Source of the DNA: an uncultured Blautia sp.
GTDB lineage: Bacteria; Bacillota; Clostridia; Lachnospirales; Lachnospiraceae
Direction: 5' to 3'
Assembly: GCA_900539145.1 (NCBI GenBank)
Contig: UQAX01000071.1
Span: forward strand, 1 to 6,512
DNA: 6,512 nucleotides
Below are positions 5,654 through 6,512 of the stretch, piece by piece (position 1 is the stretch's first letter; every line of letters begins with the position of its first letter). The position numbers were made by a program, and so were the translations under genes. The notes below the pieces were generated by a model. It was given only the letters and a program-made list of their open reading frames with translations, did not search any database and had not been told where the DNA came from.

Positions 5654-6376
5654 TTATAAATTTTTATATTTATTGACGTATTTTTTCAATTCACAGACAC
5701 TTCTGTTCACTATTAAGTCCTCAGGGAAAGCAATTTCGTCAAAAATTTCCTGTGCATACTTGTGAAATCCTACCAAAGTATCCGTATGTGCATCACTGTT
5801 TACCACCACAGGAACTTGATACTGCATGCAATAGCGCAGCATAGTTTTTACATTTTCAGCTCCGCCTTGTCTTGTACATCTGGGATCTAAAGAATTATTA
5901 TTCACTTCCAAAAGAATTCCATATTCCTTTGCAGCCTGTACCAGCGCCAAATAATCTACCGGATATCTCCCGTCATCCGGATGTCCGATAATATCAATAT
6001 ATGGTTTTTTCATTGTTTCAATATATGCCTGTGTATTTTTCTCTCTTGTACCCGGCTTCATGCAGGGGATATGAAGACTTGCAATAATAATATCCAACTT
6101 TTTTCGAATAGATTCCTCTAAGTCCACGTTTCCTTTGCTGTCTAAAATATTAACTTCGCTTCCCAGCAAAAGCTCTATTCCGTACATCTCCCGCTCTACC
6201 ATTTTCAGATTTTGAAAATAATATTCATGGCATGTCCCCGGCATTGCCATGGCATGCTCTGTAATCCCCAAAAGCTCCAATCCCTTCTCTGATGCTGCTT
6301 TTGCCATTTCCCTCATGGTATTATAGGCATGTCCGCTGGCAATGGTATGTGTGTGAACGTCTAATACATAATTCAT
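5654..6376 (-). CDS. PHP-domain phosphatase, YcdX-like
   Basis: This 240-residue protein is a complete PHP-fold metal-dependent phosphatase of the YcdX type. All nine metal ligands known from E. coli YcdX have counterparts: His8 and His10 (DVHTHT), His16 (SGHAYN), His41 (TEHAMAMPGT), Glu74 (GSEVN), His102 (ASLHIP), His132 (IGHPDDGRYP), Asp195 and His197 (NSDAHT). This predicts a trinuclear, zinc-type site in a seven-stranded barrel. The physiological substrate is not known for the family; a phosphomonoester is assumed. It is cytosolic, with no signal or membrane segment. The ATG has GGGAGG about 8 nt upstream. A possible minus-strand gene ends 27 nt before the start, and the YerC-like gene follows 94 nt after the stop, so the three may form an operon. 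Confidence 0.95.
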   Translation of the reverse strand: MNYVLDVHTHTIASGHAYNTMREMAKAASEKGLELLGITEHAMAMPGTCHEYYFQNLKMVEREMYGIELLLGSEVNILDSKGNVDLEESIRKKLDIIIASLHIPCMKPGTREKNTQAYIETMKKPYIDIIGHPDDGRYPVDYLALVQAAKEYGILLEVNNNSLDPRCTRQGGAENVKTMLRYCMQYQVPVVVNSDAHTDTLVGFHKYAQEIFDEIAFPEDLIVNRSVCELKKYVNKYKNL

Positions 6377-6403
6377 TTCCTATTCCTCCCTGCGCTTTTC
6401 TGA

Positions 6404-6512
6404 TTAAAAAAGAGACTGCTGCATAAGCAGATATTCTTGATATGCTCTTAATGCAACCAATGTCAATAAGTTAAGGATTGTCCCAACAACTTCATTATGA
6501 ATGATCAAATAG
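6404..6512 (-). CDS. Possible C-terminal end of an unknown gene cut by the window edge
   Basis: One minus-strand frame is open from the window edge to a TAA at 6404-6406 and would encode 35 C-terminal residues (VVGTILNLLTLVALRAYQEY within them), hydrophobic and then polar, as at the end of a helix. The other two minus-strand frames hold stops close to the edge. The stop lies 27 nt before the PHP start, a normal operon spacing. An open frame of 35 codons can arise by chance and I do not recognise the family. A small hairpin (CTGCT / AGCAG followed by TCTCTTTTTT on the minus strand) overlaps the end and offers a non-coding alternative. Confidence 0.4.
   Translation of the reverse strand, partial: YLIIHNEVVGTILNLLTLVALRAYQEYLLMQQSLF

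Noticed and set aside
1..6512. Mobile elements, CRISPR arrays, tRNA or rRNA genes, toxin-antitoxin or defence genes
   Set aside because: No inverted-repeat-bounded transposase, regular repeat-spacer array, tRNA cloverleaf or defence domain was seen; all larger frames belong to housekeeping or regulator families.

Overview
This is an AT-rich chromosomal segment from a low-GC Gram-positive bacterium. The best guess is a gut clostridium of the Lachnospiraceae type. This rests on the gene set (clostridial RlmD, PcrA with a Tudor-like tail, a DUF1836 protein, a YerC/YecD-type TrpR-like protein, a YcdX-type PHP phosphatase), strong purine-rich ribosome binding sites, intrinsic terminators with U tracts, and extended -10 promoters. 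The genus is an inference. There is no sign of phage, transposon, CRISPR or resistance cargo; the window is mostly housekeeping.

Layout from left to right. Positions 1-34 hold a plus-strand terminator, presumably ending a gene outside the window. It faces the terminator of rlmD (minus strand), a 23S rRNA m5U methyltransferase that starts with TTG at 1600. Upstream of rlmD lies a structured stretch (about 1602-1750) with a strong terminator hairpin only some 30 nt before the start codon and an overlapping small open frame. Next on the minus strand is a small membrane protein with a very acidic, aromatic-punctuated tail (real start probably the ATG at 2027, not the upstream TTG), with its own extended -10 promoter and a GNRA-loop terminator. 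Then comes pcrA (minus), the UvrD/PcrA DNA helicase.

A divergent intergenic region (4401-4580) separates pcrA from a plus-strand DUF1836 gene. It contains a near-consensus sigma-A promoter for the DUF1836 gene and, on the other strand, an extended -10 site followed directly by a sequence closely matching the Bacillus-type LexA (SOS) box. The DUF1836 gene converges with a minus-strand TrpR-like regulator, and the two share a long hairpin that has U tracts on both strands. Last is a PHP-domain phosphatase (minus) with all nine expected metal ligands. It is preceded by what may be the C-terminal 35 codons of another minus-strand gene cut by the window edge.

Functionally the genes cover rRNA modification, DNA repair/replication, two probable DNA-binding regulators and a metal-dependent phosphatase. 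From memory, yerC, pcrA and the rlmCD gene (yefA) also lie in one region of the Bacillus subtilis chromosome, so part of this order may be an old Firmicutes neighbourhood. I see no convincing new multi-gene system. The parts most worth following up are the possible SOS box at pcrA, the rlmD leader and the small acidic membrane protein.
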